DNA of 64,000 nt from Virgibacillus salexigens (GCF_014905415.1 NZ_BNEO01000004.1:1-64000), one strand, 5' to 3'; positions 17,786-27,092 are shown, counted from the first letter of the stretch. Numbers and translations: made by a program. Notes: generated by a model from the letters alone, not told the origin.

Positions 17786-19282
17786 ATGAAACAAGCTTAT
17801 GATGTGATTGTTGTAGGAGCAGGAAATGCTGCATTATGTTCAGCTATTGCAGCAAGCGAACAAGGAGCAAAAGTAGTTGTCTTAGAGAAAGCTCCAAAAC
17901 ATAAACGTGGTGGGAATTCATTTTTTACCGATGGAGCAATTCGTGTTGCATATGAAGATTTTCATCAGATCAGAGAAATCATTCCTGATATTACAGATGA
18001 AGAAGCAGATAAGATAGAGATGCCAGTATATACGAAAGACGATTATTATGATGATCTCATGCGAGTTACAGCTGGCAAAAGTGATACCGATCTTGCACAC
18101 CAATTAGTTGGTTCTTCTTTAGAGACAATTAAATGGATGAGACAACAAGGAATCGCGTTTGAATTAAATACTAAAAATCAATCCTTTATCAACGATGGAA
18201 AGCGTCATTTCTGGGGAGGATTACCATTAAAAACAAAGAATAAAGGGATCGGTTTAATGGGGCAACTATTCCATCGTATCGATGAACTAGGAATTGATGT
18301 GCTTTATGAAGCTCGAGCGATGAAACTTTTAAAAGAAGCAGACCGTGTTAATGGGGTAGTGGTGGAACATCAGGGAGAAGCTAAAGCGTTACAAGGAGCT
18401 AGTGTTGTTTTAGCTTGTGGCAGTTTTGAAGCGGATAAAGAAATGCGAAAACAGCATATTGGCGATGAATGGGAGGCAGCCATTGTCCGTGGTACAGAAT
18501 TTAACACGGGAGATGGAATTGAAATGGCATTAGCCGTCGGAGCACAGAAATATGGTGAATGGTCTGGCTGTCATTCGATAGGTACGGATTATAATGCACC
18601 ACGGGTTGGAGATTTTGAAAAGCCTGGGGACATCTTTAAAAAGCACTCGTATCCAATAAGTATTATGCTTAACAAAGATGGGCAGCGTTTCGTAGACGAA
18701 GGTGCGGATTTCCGAAACTACACCTATGCCAAATATGGCAAGGAGATATTAAAACAGAAAGATCACGTAGCCTATCAAATCTACGACGTCACATTACGTC
18801 CATTATTAAGAGAAGAGTATGATTTAGAAGAAGCAACCAGCTTCCAAGCAGATACACTAGAGGAATTAGTTGATCAGCTTCCAGTAAATAAGAAAGCCTT
18901 TATCGAAACCATTTATGAATATAACGATGCTGTTCAAGCAGGAACATTCAATCCATCTATCAAAGATGGTAAGCATACGGAAGGTATTACACCGCCGAAA
19001 ACAAACTGGGCAGCTAAAATAGAGCAAGGTCCATTCTATGCCTTTCCAGTTACCTGTGGCATTACCTTTGCTTTTGGAGGTTTACATGTAAATACTGATG
19101 GAAAGGTATTAGATGAAGATGCACAGCCAATTAATGGCCTCTTCGCTGCTGGAGAAATGGTTGGTGGAATTTTCTATGAAAATTATCCAGGTGGTTCTGG
19201 ATTAATGTCAGGAGCAGTGTATGGAAAAATTGCTGGAACGGAAGCTGGAAAGTATGTTCAATCTGTTAACGTGATGAAATAA
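17786..19282 (+). CDS. tcuA: FAD-dependent tricarballylate dehydrogenase, TcuA-like
   Basis: A 498-residue flavoprotein of the fumarate-reductase/succinate-dehydrogenase flavoprotein family: N-terminal dinucleotide fold YDVIVVGAGNAALCSAIAA, EKAPKHKRGGNSFFTDG, and the C-terminal FAD motif GLFAAGEMVGGIFYENY with GGSGLMSGAVYG. TcuA of Salmonella oxidises tricarballylate to cis-aconitate. Position behind tctCBA supports a role in using an imported tricarboxylate; the substrate is inferred. ATG 17786 sits nine bases after GGGAG; TTG 17783, directly at the TctA stop, is the alternative. Confidence 0.88.
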   Translation: MKQAYDVIVVGAGNAALCSAIAASEQGAKVVVLEKAPKHKRGGNSFFTDGAIRVAYEDFHQIREIIPDITDEEADKIEMPVYTKDDYYDDLMRVTAGKSDTDLAHQLVGSSLETIKWMRQQGIAFELNTKNQSFINDGKRHFWGGLPLKTKNKGIGLMGQLFHRIDELGIDVLYEARAMKLLKEADRVNGVVVEHQGEAKALQGASVVLACGSFEADKEMRKQHIGDEWEAAIVRGTEFNTGDGIEMALAVGAQKYGEWSGCHSIGTDYNAPRVGDFEKPGDIFKKHSYPISIMLNKDGQRFVDEGADFRNYTYAKYGKEILKQKDHVAYQIYDVTLRPLLREEYDLEEATSFQADTLEELVDQLPVNKKAFIETIYEYNDAVQAGTFNPSIKDGKHTEGITPPKTNWAAKIEQGPFYAFPVTCGITFAFGGLHVNTDGKVLDEDAQPINGLFAAGEMVGGIFYENYPGGSGLMSGAVYGKIAGTEAGKYVQSVNVMK

Positions 19283-19296
19283 GAAACGATGGGAGG

Positions 19297-19326
19297 AAAA
19301 GCCACCTTATTTGATGGTGGCTTTTT
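19297..19326 (+). terminator. Terminator of the tct operon
   Basis: AAAAGCCACC pairs with GGTGGCTTTTT around a nine-base loop, 14 bp after the tcuA-like stop. Confidence 0.88.
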
Positions 19327-19372
19327 CATTGATTTCTCACTTCTAGACCGTTATTCAAAGGGGTAGGAAGGT

Positions 19373-20746
19373 ATGAAAAAGAAAATCCTATTATGTATTG
19401 CCATCATCCTCTATTTGCTTTTTCTACCTAGCTATGTGGATGTTGACATAAAGGTAAAAGCATTCGCTACACTTGTTATTATTCAAATTCTTTGGATGGG
19501 AAGAGTTTTTCCTCTAGCCCATAGTTCAATTCTTTTAATGTTGATTCTTTCGTTTCATTTTTTTACATACGAGGAAACACTTGACTTTATCGCTACGGAT
19601 ATTGTCTGGCTAATGTTTTCAATTTTTATCATCTCTCATGCATTTATTAAAACGGGATTAGCAAGTAGAATTTCCTTAATGATGTTAAAGCTTTCCAGGG
19701 GATCTGGGAGGCTACTCATCTTAATTGCATATCTTCTGATGTTTATTTTATCGATTATGGTGCCTTCTAATATTGGAAAAGCTAGTTTATTAACTTCTGT
19801 ATTTGATAGCTTATTAAAAAGTGTACAAAAAATAATAAAAGCAAAAAACTTAGGAAAAGCCTTGTTTATTGGTGTATCTTATCTTACAGCGACGTGTGGT
19901 GCATTTGTTGCCACAGGAGCTAGTTCCACTGTATATGCCTACGGGATTATGAGTGGGTTATCGCCTGACTTAAATTATTTAAATTGGATTCTATACTTTG
20001 CTCCACCAATTATTCTATTTGCATTCGTTCTATGGGGGATTTTTCTGTTTGTTTATCCACCCGAAAATATTGATAAAGAGCTATTAAATCAATTAATTAA
20101 TTCCAAGCTGCGTGAACTTGGAGAAATAAGCCTTTCAGAGAAAAAGATGATCGTTATTATTAGTATAACCGTTGCTTTATGGGCTACACAGCAACTTCAT
20201 CACGTCTCGATACCATTAATAGGGCTATTAGGAGCGGTGCTTACCATTACTCCTATGGTTGGTGTTTGGAATTGGAACGAAGCAAAACAGGCCATTGATT
20301 GGGATATGATTCTATTCTTTGCTTCGACAATCATGGTATCTGGAATGTTAATTGATACAGGAACCATTGATTTGCTTGCGAAGACACTAATGGATGTTTT
20401 ACCTTTCGAATCATCCATGCTCATTGTAGTTGCTCTACTCATTTTTATTTTATTATTACGAATCATCTTTGTTAACGTACTCGGATTTTTGACGATTGTT
20501 TTACCATTGGCATTGACATTAGGAGAGACACTTCCAGGATTTTCATCCATTGTGCTTACGATGGGGGTATTTTTGATTGGTATTCCAGGATTTCTACTCA
20601 TTACCCAATCGCCTGTCCATTTACTTACCTTCCCATATGGGTACTATTCTGAAAGAGATTTACTACGAGTAGGAGGGATTTCCATCGTTTGCTGGTTGGT
20701 TATCATTCTAACTACGATGATGACCTATTGGATATACATAGGGTAG
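19373..20746 (+). CDS. DASS/SLC13-family carboxylate transporter
   Basis: A 457-residue carrier with about 11-12 membrane helices and the divalent-anion:Na+ symporter pattern: MVPSNIGKASLL in the first half, a SATGASSTVYAYG-like helix (FVATGASSTVYAYG), IDWDMILFFASTIMVSGM and FLLITQSPVHLLTF. The family moves di- and tricarboxylates or sulfate. It follows the tct operon behind a terminator and a GGGGTAGG site, so it may be a second uptake or exchange route for the same compounds. No promoter of its own was identified. Confidence 0.85.
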   Translation: MKKKILLCIAIILYLLFLPSYVDVDIKVKAFATLVIIQILWMGRVFPLAHSSILLMLILSFHFFTYEETLDFIATDIVWLMFSIFIISHAFIKTGLASRISLMMLKLSRGSGRLLILIAYLLMFILSIMVPSNIGKASLLTSVFDSLLKSVQKIIKAKNLGKALFIGVSYLTATCGAFVATGASSTVYAYGIMSGLSPDLNYLNWILYFAPPIILFAFVLWGIFLFVYPPENIDKELLNQLINSKLRELGEISLSEKKMIVIISITVALWATQQLHHVSIPLIGLLGAVLTITPMVGVWNWNEAKQAIDWDMILFFASTIMVSGMLIDTGTIDLLAKTLMDVLPFESSMLIVVALLIFILLLRIIFVNVLGFLTIVLPLALTLGETLPGFSSIVLTMGVFLIGIPGFLLITQSPVHLLTFPYGYYSERDLLRVGGISIVCWLVIILTTMMTYWIYIG

Positions 20747-20756
20747 AACAGTAGGT

Positions 20757-20800
20757 ATAGCTTGTGGAGACTGGTTTCTGTTTTCTACAAGCTATTTTTA
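20757..20800 (+). terminator. Terminator of the DASS gene
   Basis: ATAGCTTGT (20757-20765) pairs with ACAAGCTAT (20787-20795) and TTTTTA follows. Confidence 0.8.
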
Positions 20801-20883
20801 TAGTATTTTGATAAATGGGGAATATGGTCCTTGCTGATTGCTTTTGTGAAAGACAAAATATCTAACAAAAAGGAAATAATTGG

Positions 20884-20913
20884 TTGAAGGGCATGGAAGA
20901 TGAATGGTATGAT
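20884..20913 (+). promoter_or_regulatory. Sigma-A-type promoter, candidate for pbp
   Basis: TTGAAG (20884-20889), an 18-base spacer, then TATGAT (20908-20913) with a TG extension. It lies about 140 bp ahead of the PBP start with no gene between. Confidence 0.5.
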
Positions 20914-21052
20914 CGACTTAGATAAAACGTTGGTATGAAGACGAGTAAATGAAAGGGCAGTTCCTTACAATTCAATAATTCTCAATTTTCGTTCTTCATT
21001 CTAGGCAATTCGCATACAAAGTACAAAAAGGGTTGGTAAATGGGGGAGTTGG

Positions 21053-23107
21053 ATGGGAAAAAAGAAAAAGACAAAAAAAGAAAAATTACCGCTTCGATTA
21101 AATATTATTTTCTTTATTATGTTTCTCATGTTTTCCGCATTGGTTCTGCAATTAGGAGTTGTACAAATTCTTAATGGGGAAGAATTTCAGCAGGAAATTG
21201 ATCGAACAGTTAGAGAAACAACGAAAGAACCAGTGCCTCGAGGGGAAATATATGACAGCAATCATCGGTTAGTTGTTGGGAATAAACCGATATACGCGAT
21301 TACATATACTCCACAGAAAGGGTTACAAGCGAACGACCGTCTAGAAGTTGCCGAAAAACTTGCAGCATTCATCGATTTAAGTACGGAGGACATTACGGAA
21401 CGCAATAAAAAAGAATATTGGTATTTAAAAAATAAAGAAGCAGCGGTAGAGCGATTAACGGATAAGGAAAAAAAGGATCTTGATGATACAGAAGAATACA
21501 ATCTTGCTTTAGAGCGAATTACGGAAAAAGAAATGAATGATTTATCGGAACAAGAAAAGAAAGTAATTGCTATTAAAAAAGAGTTGGATAAGGCTTATGC
21601 GCTAACGCCACAAATTGTCAAAAATGAAGATGTGACGATGGAAGAGTATGCAAAGGTGTCTGAAAATCTTGATAAGTTACCAGGAATCAATGCCATTGCA
21701 GATTGGAATCGCGATTATCCTTTTAATAATACGTTTAAAAATTTAGCAGGTAACATTACCTCCCAGGATCAAGGGATACCTGCTGATCAAGAAGAACATT
21801 TCCTAACAAGAGGGTATAGCCGCAACGATCGAGTCGGTACAAGTGGACTGGAAGAGTACTATGAAGAAGTTCTACGCGGCAGAAAAGAACAGGTTCAATA
21901 TATAACAAAAAAAGATGGGACGACGATTGATTCAGAAACCGTAGTGGAGGGGAAACCTGGAAAAGACTTGGTTTTAACGATTGATATGGAATTTCAAAAA
22001 AAAGTTGACGAAGTGGTAAAACAAGAATTACAAAATACCATTCAAAAACATCCTTACCAGCATCAATTCCTTTCTGATGCCATTGCTGTTGTTATGAATC
22101 CGAAAACAGGTGAGTTGCTAGCAGTTAGTGCACAAACACATGATAAGAAGAAGAATGAATATATCAATACTTCTTATAAAGCATTGCATGATTCGTACTT
22201 GCCAGGTTCCGCAGTAAAAGGAGCTACTGTATTAGCTGGTTATCAATCGGGAACGATTACGCCAGGTCAAGTTTTCGTTGACCGTACGATAAATATTGCT
22301 GGAAGTCCACCGAAAGGCTCCTATCGAACATTGGGATCGGTCAATGATTATGATGCACTCCGATTATCTTCCAATGTATATATGTTCTATATTGCCTTAC
22401 AAATGGGGGGGGAGATGAGGCATCCATTTCCAGATGGAAGTAAAGCTAGTTTTAATATGGCTGCTTGGACAGAAATGCGTGGTTATTTCCAACAATTTGG
22501 ATTAGGAAAGCATACAGGGGTTGATTTCCCCTATGAATCTACTGGTGTAACAGGTGATAATCCATTTAACCCCGGGCTACTCATGGACTTTGCTATTGGC
22601 CAGTACGATAATTTCACCGCCATGCAGATGGTTCAATATGTATCGACCATTGCTAATGATGGCTATCGAGTTCGTCCCCATTTCGTCAAAGAAATTCGTA
22701 ATCCTTCCAACAATGACGAACTTGGTCCAGTATATCGAACAAACGGCACGGATGTTTTGAATCGTATTGATATGAGTCAGCAGTATATTAATCGAGTAAA
22801 GGAAGGGTTTCGACAAGCATTTCATGCAAATGGTGGAACTGGAACCGACTATTTTGGAACAAAAGATTATCGAGGCTATAAAGCAGCGGGGAAAACTGGT
22901 ACCGCAGAGAATGAATTTTATAGAGATGGCGAGAAATTAGGAGATACAGAAAATTTATCTTTGGTAGGTTACGCACCGTACGATGATCCGGAAATGGCTT
23001 TTGCTATCATTGTACCGCATACCGGAATTGTAGATAATAAATACCCCATTAACCATCGCATAGGTCAAGGAATACTAGATGCTTACTTTGAAACATATAA
23101 ACCATAG
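21053..23107 (+). CDS. Class B penicillin-binding protein (PbpA/PbpH type)
   Basis: A 684-residue transpeptidase: basic N-terminus, one membrane helix (about 16-38), a dimerisation domain (PRGEIYDSNHRLV, VGTSGLEEYYEEVLRG), and the penicillin-binding domain with S386-x-x-K389 (SAVK), S439-S-N441 and K614-T-G. All active-site residues are present, so it should cross-link peptidoglycan in side-wall growth like B. subtilis PBP2A/PbpH. The start has GGGGGAGTTGG upstream. A glutamate-lysine-rich insertion at about residues 100-190 is typical of this subfamily. Confidence 0.92.
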   Translation: MGKKKKTKKEKLPLRLNIIFFIMFLMFSALVLQLGVVQILNGEEFQQEIDRTVRETTKEPVPRGEIYDSNHRLVVGNKPIYAITYTPQKGLQANDRLEVAEKLAAFIDLSTEDITERNKKEYWYLKNKEAAVERLTDKEKKDLDDTEEYNLALERITEKEMNDLSEQEKKVIAIKKELDKAYALTPQIVKNEDVTMEEYAKVSENLDKLPGINAIADWNRDYPFNNTFKNLAGNITSQDQGIPADQEEHFLTRGYSRNDRVGTSGLEEYYEEVLRGRKEQVQYITKKDGTTIDSETVVEGKPGKDLVLTIDMEFQKKVDEVVKQELQNTIQKHPYQHQFLSDAIAVVMNPKTGELLAVSAQTHDKKKNEYINTSYKALHDSYLPGSAVKGATVLAGYQSGTITPGQVFVDRTINIAGSPPKGSYRTLGSVNDYDALRLSSNVYMFYIALQMGGEMRHPFPDGSKASFNMAAWTEMRGYFQQFGLGKHTGVDFPYESTGVTGDNPFNPGLLMDFAIGQYDNFTAMQMVQYVSTIANDGYRVRPHFVKEIRNPSNNDELGPVYRTNGTDVLNRIDMSQQYINRVKEGFRQAFHANGGTGTDYFGTKDYRGYKAAGKTGTAENEFYRDGEKLGDTENLSLVGYAPYDDPEMAFAIIVPHTGIVDNKYPINHRIGQGILDAYFETYKP

Positions 23108-23144
23108 ACAAGAAGAGGCGAGAAAAAAGTAATTTAAATAAGAG

Positions 23145-23180
23145 AAATCCGAACGCTTTCCGAGTATACAAGGATTTTTT
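23145..23180 (+). terminator. Weak terminator, degenerate repeat end
   Basis: AAATCC (23145-23150) and GGATTTTTT (23172-23180) bracket GAACGCTTTCCGAGT, which resembles the terminator half of the repeat at 14562-14600. The stem is only six pairs, so it may be a decayed third copy of that element. Confidence 0.4.
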
Positions 23181-23224
23181 GGAGAGTAGTTGGGATTTTT
23201 TTGTTTCATACATGGAGGATTTTG

Positions 23225-23743
23225 ATGAGGAAAGTAATTGTTACAAATTATCAGGAGCAATGGGAAGAAGGATTTAAAAAAGAAACTGCTAAGCTAGAAA
23301 AAGTGTTTAAGGATATACTTATTTCCATTCATCATATTGGGAGCACAGCCGTTAAAGAATTAAAGGCAAAGCCAATTATTGATATATTGCCTGTCGTAAA
23401 CGCAATTGATCAAGTAGATAGCCATAATCAGAAAATGTATGAATTAGGATATACTCCATTAGGCGAATATGGAATTTCAGGAAGAAGGTTTTTTAAGAAG
23501 GGTGTAGATCAACGAACCCATCATGTGCATATATATCAAGCTGGCAATCCGCATATTGATCGACATTTAGCGTTTAGAGATTATTTACGAGCCCATTCAC
23601 AAACTGCTAAGGAATATGGCGACAAAAAAGAATGGCTTGCAATACAATATCCTTATGATATCGAATCCTACATCAAAGAAAAAGACATGTTTGTTAAACA
23701 AATCGAACAACAGGCATTAAAGTGGTATGAAGGCAAGCAGTAA
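23225..23743 (+). CDS. GrpB family protein (UPF0157)
   Basis: A 172-residue member of the nucleotidyltransferase-like GrpB family: VTNYQEQWEEGF, HHIGSTAVKELKAKPIIDIL (about 38-57), HHVHIYQAGNPHIDRHLAFR (about 108-127). The family has a nucleotidyltransferase fold; its reaction in bacteria is unproven. The frame is open from 23201, but ATG 23225 has GGAGG eight bases upstream and matches the usual family start. Confidence 0.9.
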   Translation: MRKVIVTNYQEQWEEGFKKETAKLEKVFKDILISIHHIGSTAVKELKAKPIIDILPVVNAIDQVDSHNQKMYELGYTPLGEYGISGRRFFKKGVDQRTHHVHIYQAGNPHIDRHLAFRDYLRAHSQTAKEYGDKKEWLAIQYPYDIESYIKEKDMFVKQIEQQALKWYEGKQ

Positions 23744-23816
23744 TTTATCCCTATTAATGTATGGAACATCCATTGTTATAATGGAGATCGTATTACTTAG
23801 GAGAATGAGGTAAGGT

Positions 23817-24899
23817 ATGGGCATAAATGATATTATTATTGTTATTGTGGTTGGTTTTCTTTGTCTTGGGGCGATTGATAAATGCTTTGGCAATAAACTT
23901 GGATATGGAAAGCAGTTTACAGATGGGTTAATGACAATGGGTTCACTTACCATAGCAATGGTTGGAATTATCTCCATGGCCCCAGTACTCGCTAAATTAC
24001 TGACTCCGATAATCGCACCTGTTTATGGGGTTATTGGAGCAGATCCTGCCGTTTTTGCTAATACCATCCTTGCCATTGACATGGGTGGATATGCTTTAGC
24101 GCAGGAAATGGCGGAAACCCCAGATGCAGGGCTGTTTGCTTGGGTTTTTTTAGGAACCATGATGGGTCCTACTATTGTTTTTACAATTCCAGTCGCATTG
24201 GGAATTATTAAGAAGGAGGATCATCCGTTTTTTGCTAAAGGTATTCTCATAGGAATAATTACGATTCCTCTTGGTTGTTTTGCTGGTGGGTTCCTTGCTG
24301 GATTTACTATTCATATGATTCTATTAAATTTACTTCCTACTGTCATATTCTCTGTGATCATTTCTGTTGGTTTATGGAAAATACCTGATAAAATGATTTA
24401 TATCTTTTCTATTTTTGGTAAATGTATCGAGGTAATCGCTATTATTGGGCTAACAGCGATTATTATCGAGACGTTGACAGGGATAGTTGTGATTCCTCAT
24501 TTAACACCACTTAATGAAGGAATACAAATTGTTGGTCAAATTGCGGTATTTTTAGCAGGTGCATTTCCAATGGTCCATTTTATTTCGAAAGCTTTCAAAA
24601 AACCGTTATTTATGCTAGGTACACGTCTAGGTATTTGTGATACATCAACTGCTGGATTAGTTGCTTCGCTTGCGCACAGTATTCCGATGTTAACCCTGTT
24701 AAACCATATGGATGACAAAGGCAAAGTATTGAATGTAGCTTTTGCCGTCAGTGGTGCTTTTGTATTCGGTGGCCATCTAGGGTTTGTCGCAGGAATTGAT
24801 AAGGAAATGGTATTTCCGATGATTGTGGGGAAATTTATTGGAGGAATTAGTGCAGTTGTATTAGCGATTTTTGTAATAAAACCGTCTAAACAAGCTTAA
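23817..24899 (+). CDS. eutH: EutH-family ethanolamine permease
   Basis: A 360-residue membrane protein with about ten helices that matches EutH over its length: ADPAVFANTILAIDMGGYAL, GTMMGPTIVFTIPVALG, FLAGAFPMVHFISK, DTSTAGLVASLAHSIPM and GAFVFGGHLGFVAG. EutH moves ethanolamine across the membrane. No ammonia-lyase or microcompartment gene is in this window, so it stands alone here. It starts at ATG 23817 behind GAGGTAAGGT, and a YczE-type gene follows 22 bp later. Confidence 0.9.
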   Translation: MGINDIIIVIVVGFLCLGAIDKCFGNKLGYGKQFTDGLMTMGSLTIAMVGIISMAPVLAKLLTPIIAPVYGVIGADPAVFANTILAIDMGGYALAQEMAETPDAGLFAWVFLGTMMGPTIVFTIPVALGIIKKEDHPFFAKGILIGIITIPLGCFAGGFLAGFTIHMILLNLLPTVIFSVIISVGLWKIPDKMIYIFSIFGKCIEVIAIIGLTAIIIETLTGIVVIPHLTPLNEGIQIVGQIAVFLAGAFPMVHFISKAFKKPLFMLGTRLGICDTSTAGLVASLAHSIPMLTLLNHMDDKGKVLNVAFAVSGAFVFGGHLGFVAGIDKEMVFPMIVGKFIGGISAVVLAIFVIKPSKQA

Positions 24900-24921
24900 A
24901 AGTAGAGAGAAGGGATTGCTG

Positions 24922-25566
24922 TTGATCATTGCATTGCGCTGGCTAGTATTTTTTTTAGGGTTGATGTTATTTAGTTTAGGAATTTCGATCTCTATACAGG
25001 TACAGTATCTTGGTATCCATCCTTGGGATGTATTAAATGTTGCATTGTATGAGAAGTTTGGTCTATCGATTGGTACCTGGGCTATTCTTATTTCCATTCT
25101 ATTAATTATCATTTCTTGGTTTTTAGATAAGCGTTATATCAAATTAGGTACATTTCTAAATGCTGTCCTTATTGGAGCTTTCGTAGACATTTATTTATTT
25201 TTAGACTTTTTGCCAAAAGCAACACACTCGTGGATTGACTATCTTATTATTATCATTGGTATTGTCATTATGGGATTAGGTGGAGGCATCTATAATGCTG
25301 CAGGTGTTGGATCTGGACCACGTGACGGATTTATGTTATCGATCTCTGACAAAACAAGCACTTCTGTTGGAAAAGTACGGATTATTACGGAATCAATTGT
25401 ACTTGTAATTGGATTCATGCTAGGAGGGCCGGTGTTTTTATTTACTTTCCTCTTCACCTTTATACAGAGTCCAATTTTTCAATATACGTATGAACGGCTA
25501 AAAAAATGGATCCGTAAATTGGATGAGTTATATCGCCACAAACAAATTTCAAAAATGCGTGCGTAA
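24922..25566 (+). CDS. YczE/YyaS/YitT-type membrane protein
   Basis: 214 residues with five or six helices and the YczE signature: SLGISISIQVQYLGIHPWDV near the N-terminus, AAGVGSGPRDGFMLSIS (about 123-139) and VGKVRIITESIV. B. subtilis YczE is a membrane protein of unclear role near the surfactin genes. TTG 24922 is seven bases after AGAAGGG, a better fit than TTG 24916. It probably shares a transcript with eutH, and a terminator follows. Confidence 0.87.
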   Translation: MIIALRWLVFFLGLMLFSLGISISIQVQYLGIHPWDVLNVALYEKFGLSIGTWAILISILLIIISWFLDKRYIKLGTFLNAVLIGAFVDIYLFLDFLPKATHSWIDYLIIIIGIVIMGLGGGIYNAAGVGSGPRDGFMLSISDKTSTSVGKVRIITESIVLVIGFMLGGPVFLFTFLFTFIQSPIFQYTYERLKKWIRKLDELYRHKQISKMRA

Positions 25567-25569
25567 GGC

Positions 25570-25597
25570 AGCGATTAGTTAGTAATCGCTGTTTTTT
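25570..25597 (+). terminator. Terminator of the eutH unit
   Basis: AGCGATTA (25570-25577) pairs with TAATCGCT (25583-25590), then GTTTTTTT. Confidence 0.88.
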
Positions 25598-25911
25598 TCA
25601 ATAATTAAAAGTTTCCTATAATGATGGATAACTAACCAAGTAATCAAGGCTCTAGGGTCTTTAGGATAGAGGACATGCTGAAGTTGGCCTACGATGGGCC
25701 GAATTTCGCGGCTTTCATTAATAAATGGTGCTGACGTTATTGTGCAATAACTAAAAATTGATAAATAAGCTTGCCTTTGCACGATAAAATGGTAAAAGTT
25801 CTAATGGAAAACGAGAACCTAGCGAAACGTTGCTGCTTTCCATTCTATTTTGTACATTAGACGTTCCCTTTATGAATGCTACAATAAAGAAAATAGATTG
25901 GGGGGAAACTT

Positions 25912-26556
25912 ATGTTAGATCAAAAGAGCGCTTCAAAATCCCTATGTAATAAACGGGATCTAATTGCGATGATTGATGAAATATTTTACTATTCAATGGA
26001 ACAGCATCTGCAACGATTATTGGAAGAAACAGAACGGTTTGCAAAGGATATTCATTTATCTGAAACTTGGTATAATAAACTATATGTCCAATGGTTATGG
26101 TGGACGATTTTTTGTATAGAATGCAATTCTACTTCTAGAACTATTTATCAACAATTCTTAGAAAGATCAAGTACTCGTGACTATCCGGAGCCAATTCGAC
26201 AAGTATTGGGTAAGTGGAAACAGGTGGATGCTGGTTTTTATATAATAGAAACTTCCTATGATAGACCTCATTATATTATGTGTAGAGATTTAGTTGATAA
26301 TCAAGTTAAGCCTGTTCAATTAGCTAGTACTAGAGTCAACTACCAGATAGGTGACTTGGTAACAGGATTATTACTTCCTTTTCCTGACGGCATGTACTTC
26401 TCTCCTAGTAGTTTATGTAAGCTTAGAAGAAAACTATCAACTCCACTTGCTTCTGATATCCAAACAGTGATTCATCCTACAACTTCTTCTCAATGTTCTT
26501 CGAATTATCCTATATTATTAAAAACAATCTTACGTTTGGTGGATAGCCCGATATGA
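25912..26556 (+). CDS. Hypothetical protein (214 aa)
   Basis: A soluble, aromatic-rich protein with no family I recognise. The first half is helical (EIFYYSMEQHLQRLLEETER, ETWYNKLYVQWLWWTIFCIE); the second has a likely beta-rich part (KWKQVDAGFYIIETSYDR, PHYIMCRDLVDNQVKPV, GDLVTGLLLPFPDGMYFSPS). There is no signal peptide or membrane helix. ATG 25912 follows GGGGGGAAACTT, a very strong site. It stands alone between the eutH unit and an antisense small gene. Confidence 0.7.
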   Translation: MLDQKSASKSLCNKRDLIAMIDEIFYYSMEQHLQRLLEETERFAKDIHLSETWYNKLYVQWLWWTIFCIECNSTSRTIYQQFLERSSTRDYPEPIRQVLGKWKQVDAGFYIIETSYDRPHYIMCRDLVDNQVKPVQLASTRVNYQIGDLVTGLLLPFPDGMYFSPSSLCKLRRKLSTPLASDIQTVIHPTTSSQCSSNYPILLKTILRLVDSPI

Positions 26557-26654
26557 AAGCACCTTATAAGACATCTAAAAATGATACGTCTTCCATTATA
26601 AAATCGTTAGCTAAAACAAAAATCAGGATTATATTTTTTGAAAAACCAACTTGT

Positions 26655-26813
26655 TTACGAGAGAAAGATAGTACAATTGATCCGTTCAGGTGATTGATGT
26701 AAAGCTTTTTCCAGGTCGTAATCAACAATAACGTCTTGTAGCCAAAACCAACATAAGGCTAGTGCTATTAAAGTCACAATAATTAATATAAATACAATTG
26801 TTCTTCCTTTCAT
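26655..26813 (-). CDS. Small single-span membrane protein (52 aa)
   Basis: Minus-strand ATG 26813 is preceded by AAGGAGGATAGATC, an almost perfect ribosome site. The 52-residue product has a basic start (MKGRT), a membrane helix (about residues 5-26, IVFILIIVTLIALALCWFW) and a short polar tail (QDVIVDYDLEKALHQSPERI). The family is not recognised. It is transcribed toward the 25912 gene and away from the sulP gene. Confidence 0.65.
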   Translation of the reverse strand: MKGRTIVFILIIVTLIALALCWFWLQDVIVDYDLEKALHQSPERINCTIFLS

Positions 26814-26836
26814 GATCTATCCTCCTTCATATGTAC

Positions 26837-26858
26837 ATAAGCGTACCAAACCGCTTAT
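26837..26858. promoter_or_regulatory. Inverted repeat upstream of small gene
   Basis: ATAAGCG (26837-26843) and CGCTTAT (26852-26858) form a seven-base inverted repeat about 24 bp upstream of the ribosome-site side of the 26813 start. It could be an operator; this rests on symmetry alone. Confidence 0.25.
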
Positions 26859-26969
26859 CTTATGTAAATATTCTTTTAAAAAGTACTAGAAAATAATAGA
26901 TGACTTGATTCAATTACTTTTTGTTAACTTCTAGTAAATCAAGCAAATACATAAGAAAATTAAAGAAAA

Positions 26970-27001
26970 CGAAAGAAGAACACGCTTTCTTTCGGTTTTT
27001 A
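26970..27001. terminator. Hairpin with T tracts on both sides
   Basis: CGAAAGAA (26970-26977) pairs with TTCTTTCG (26987-26994), then GTTTTT on the plus strand and TTTTC on the minus strand. It lies between divergent genes, so it may be a leader hairpin or the terminator of a transcript not recognised here. Confidence 0.5.
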
Positions 27002-27092
27002 ATGTCGGGCGATTTATGGTATGATTCATTGGTTATCTGCGGCTCAAGCTACACGAAGGCTTGGAAATCTTAAATAGAAAGAGGTTGAACAT

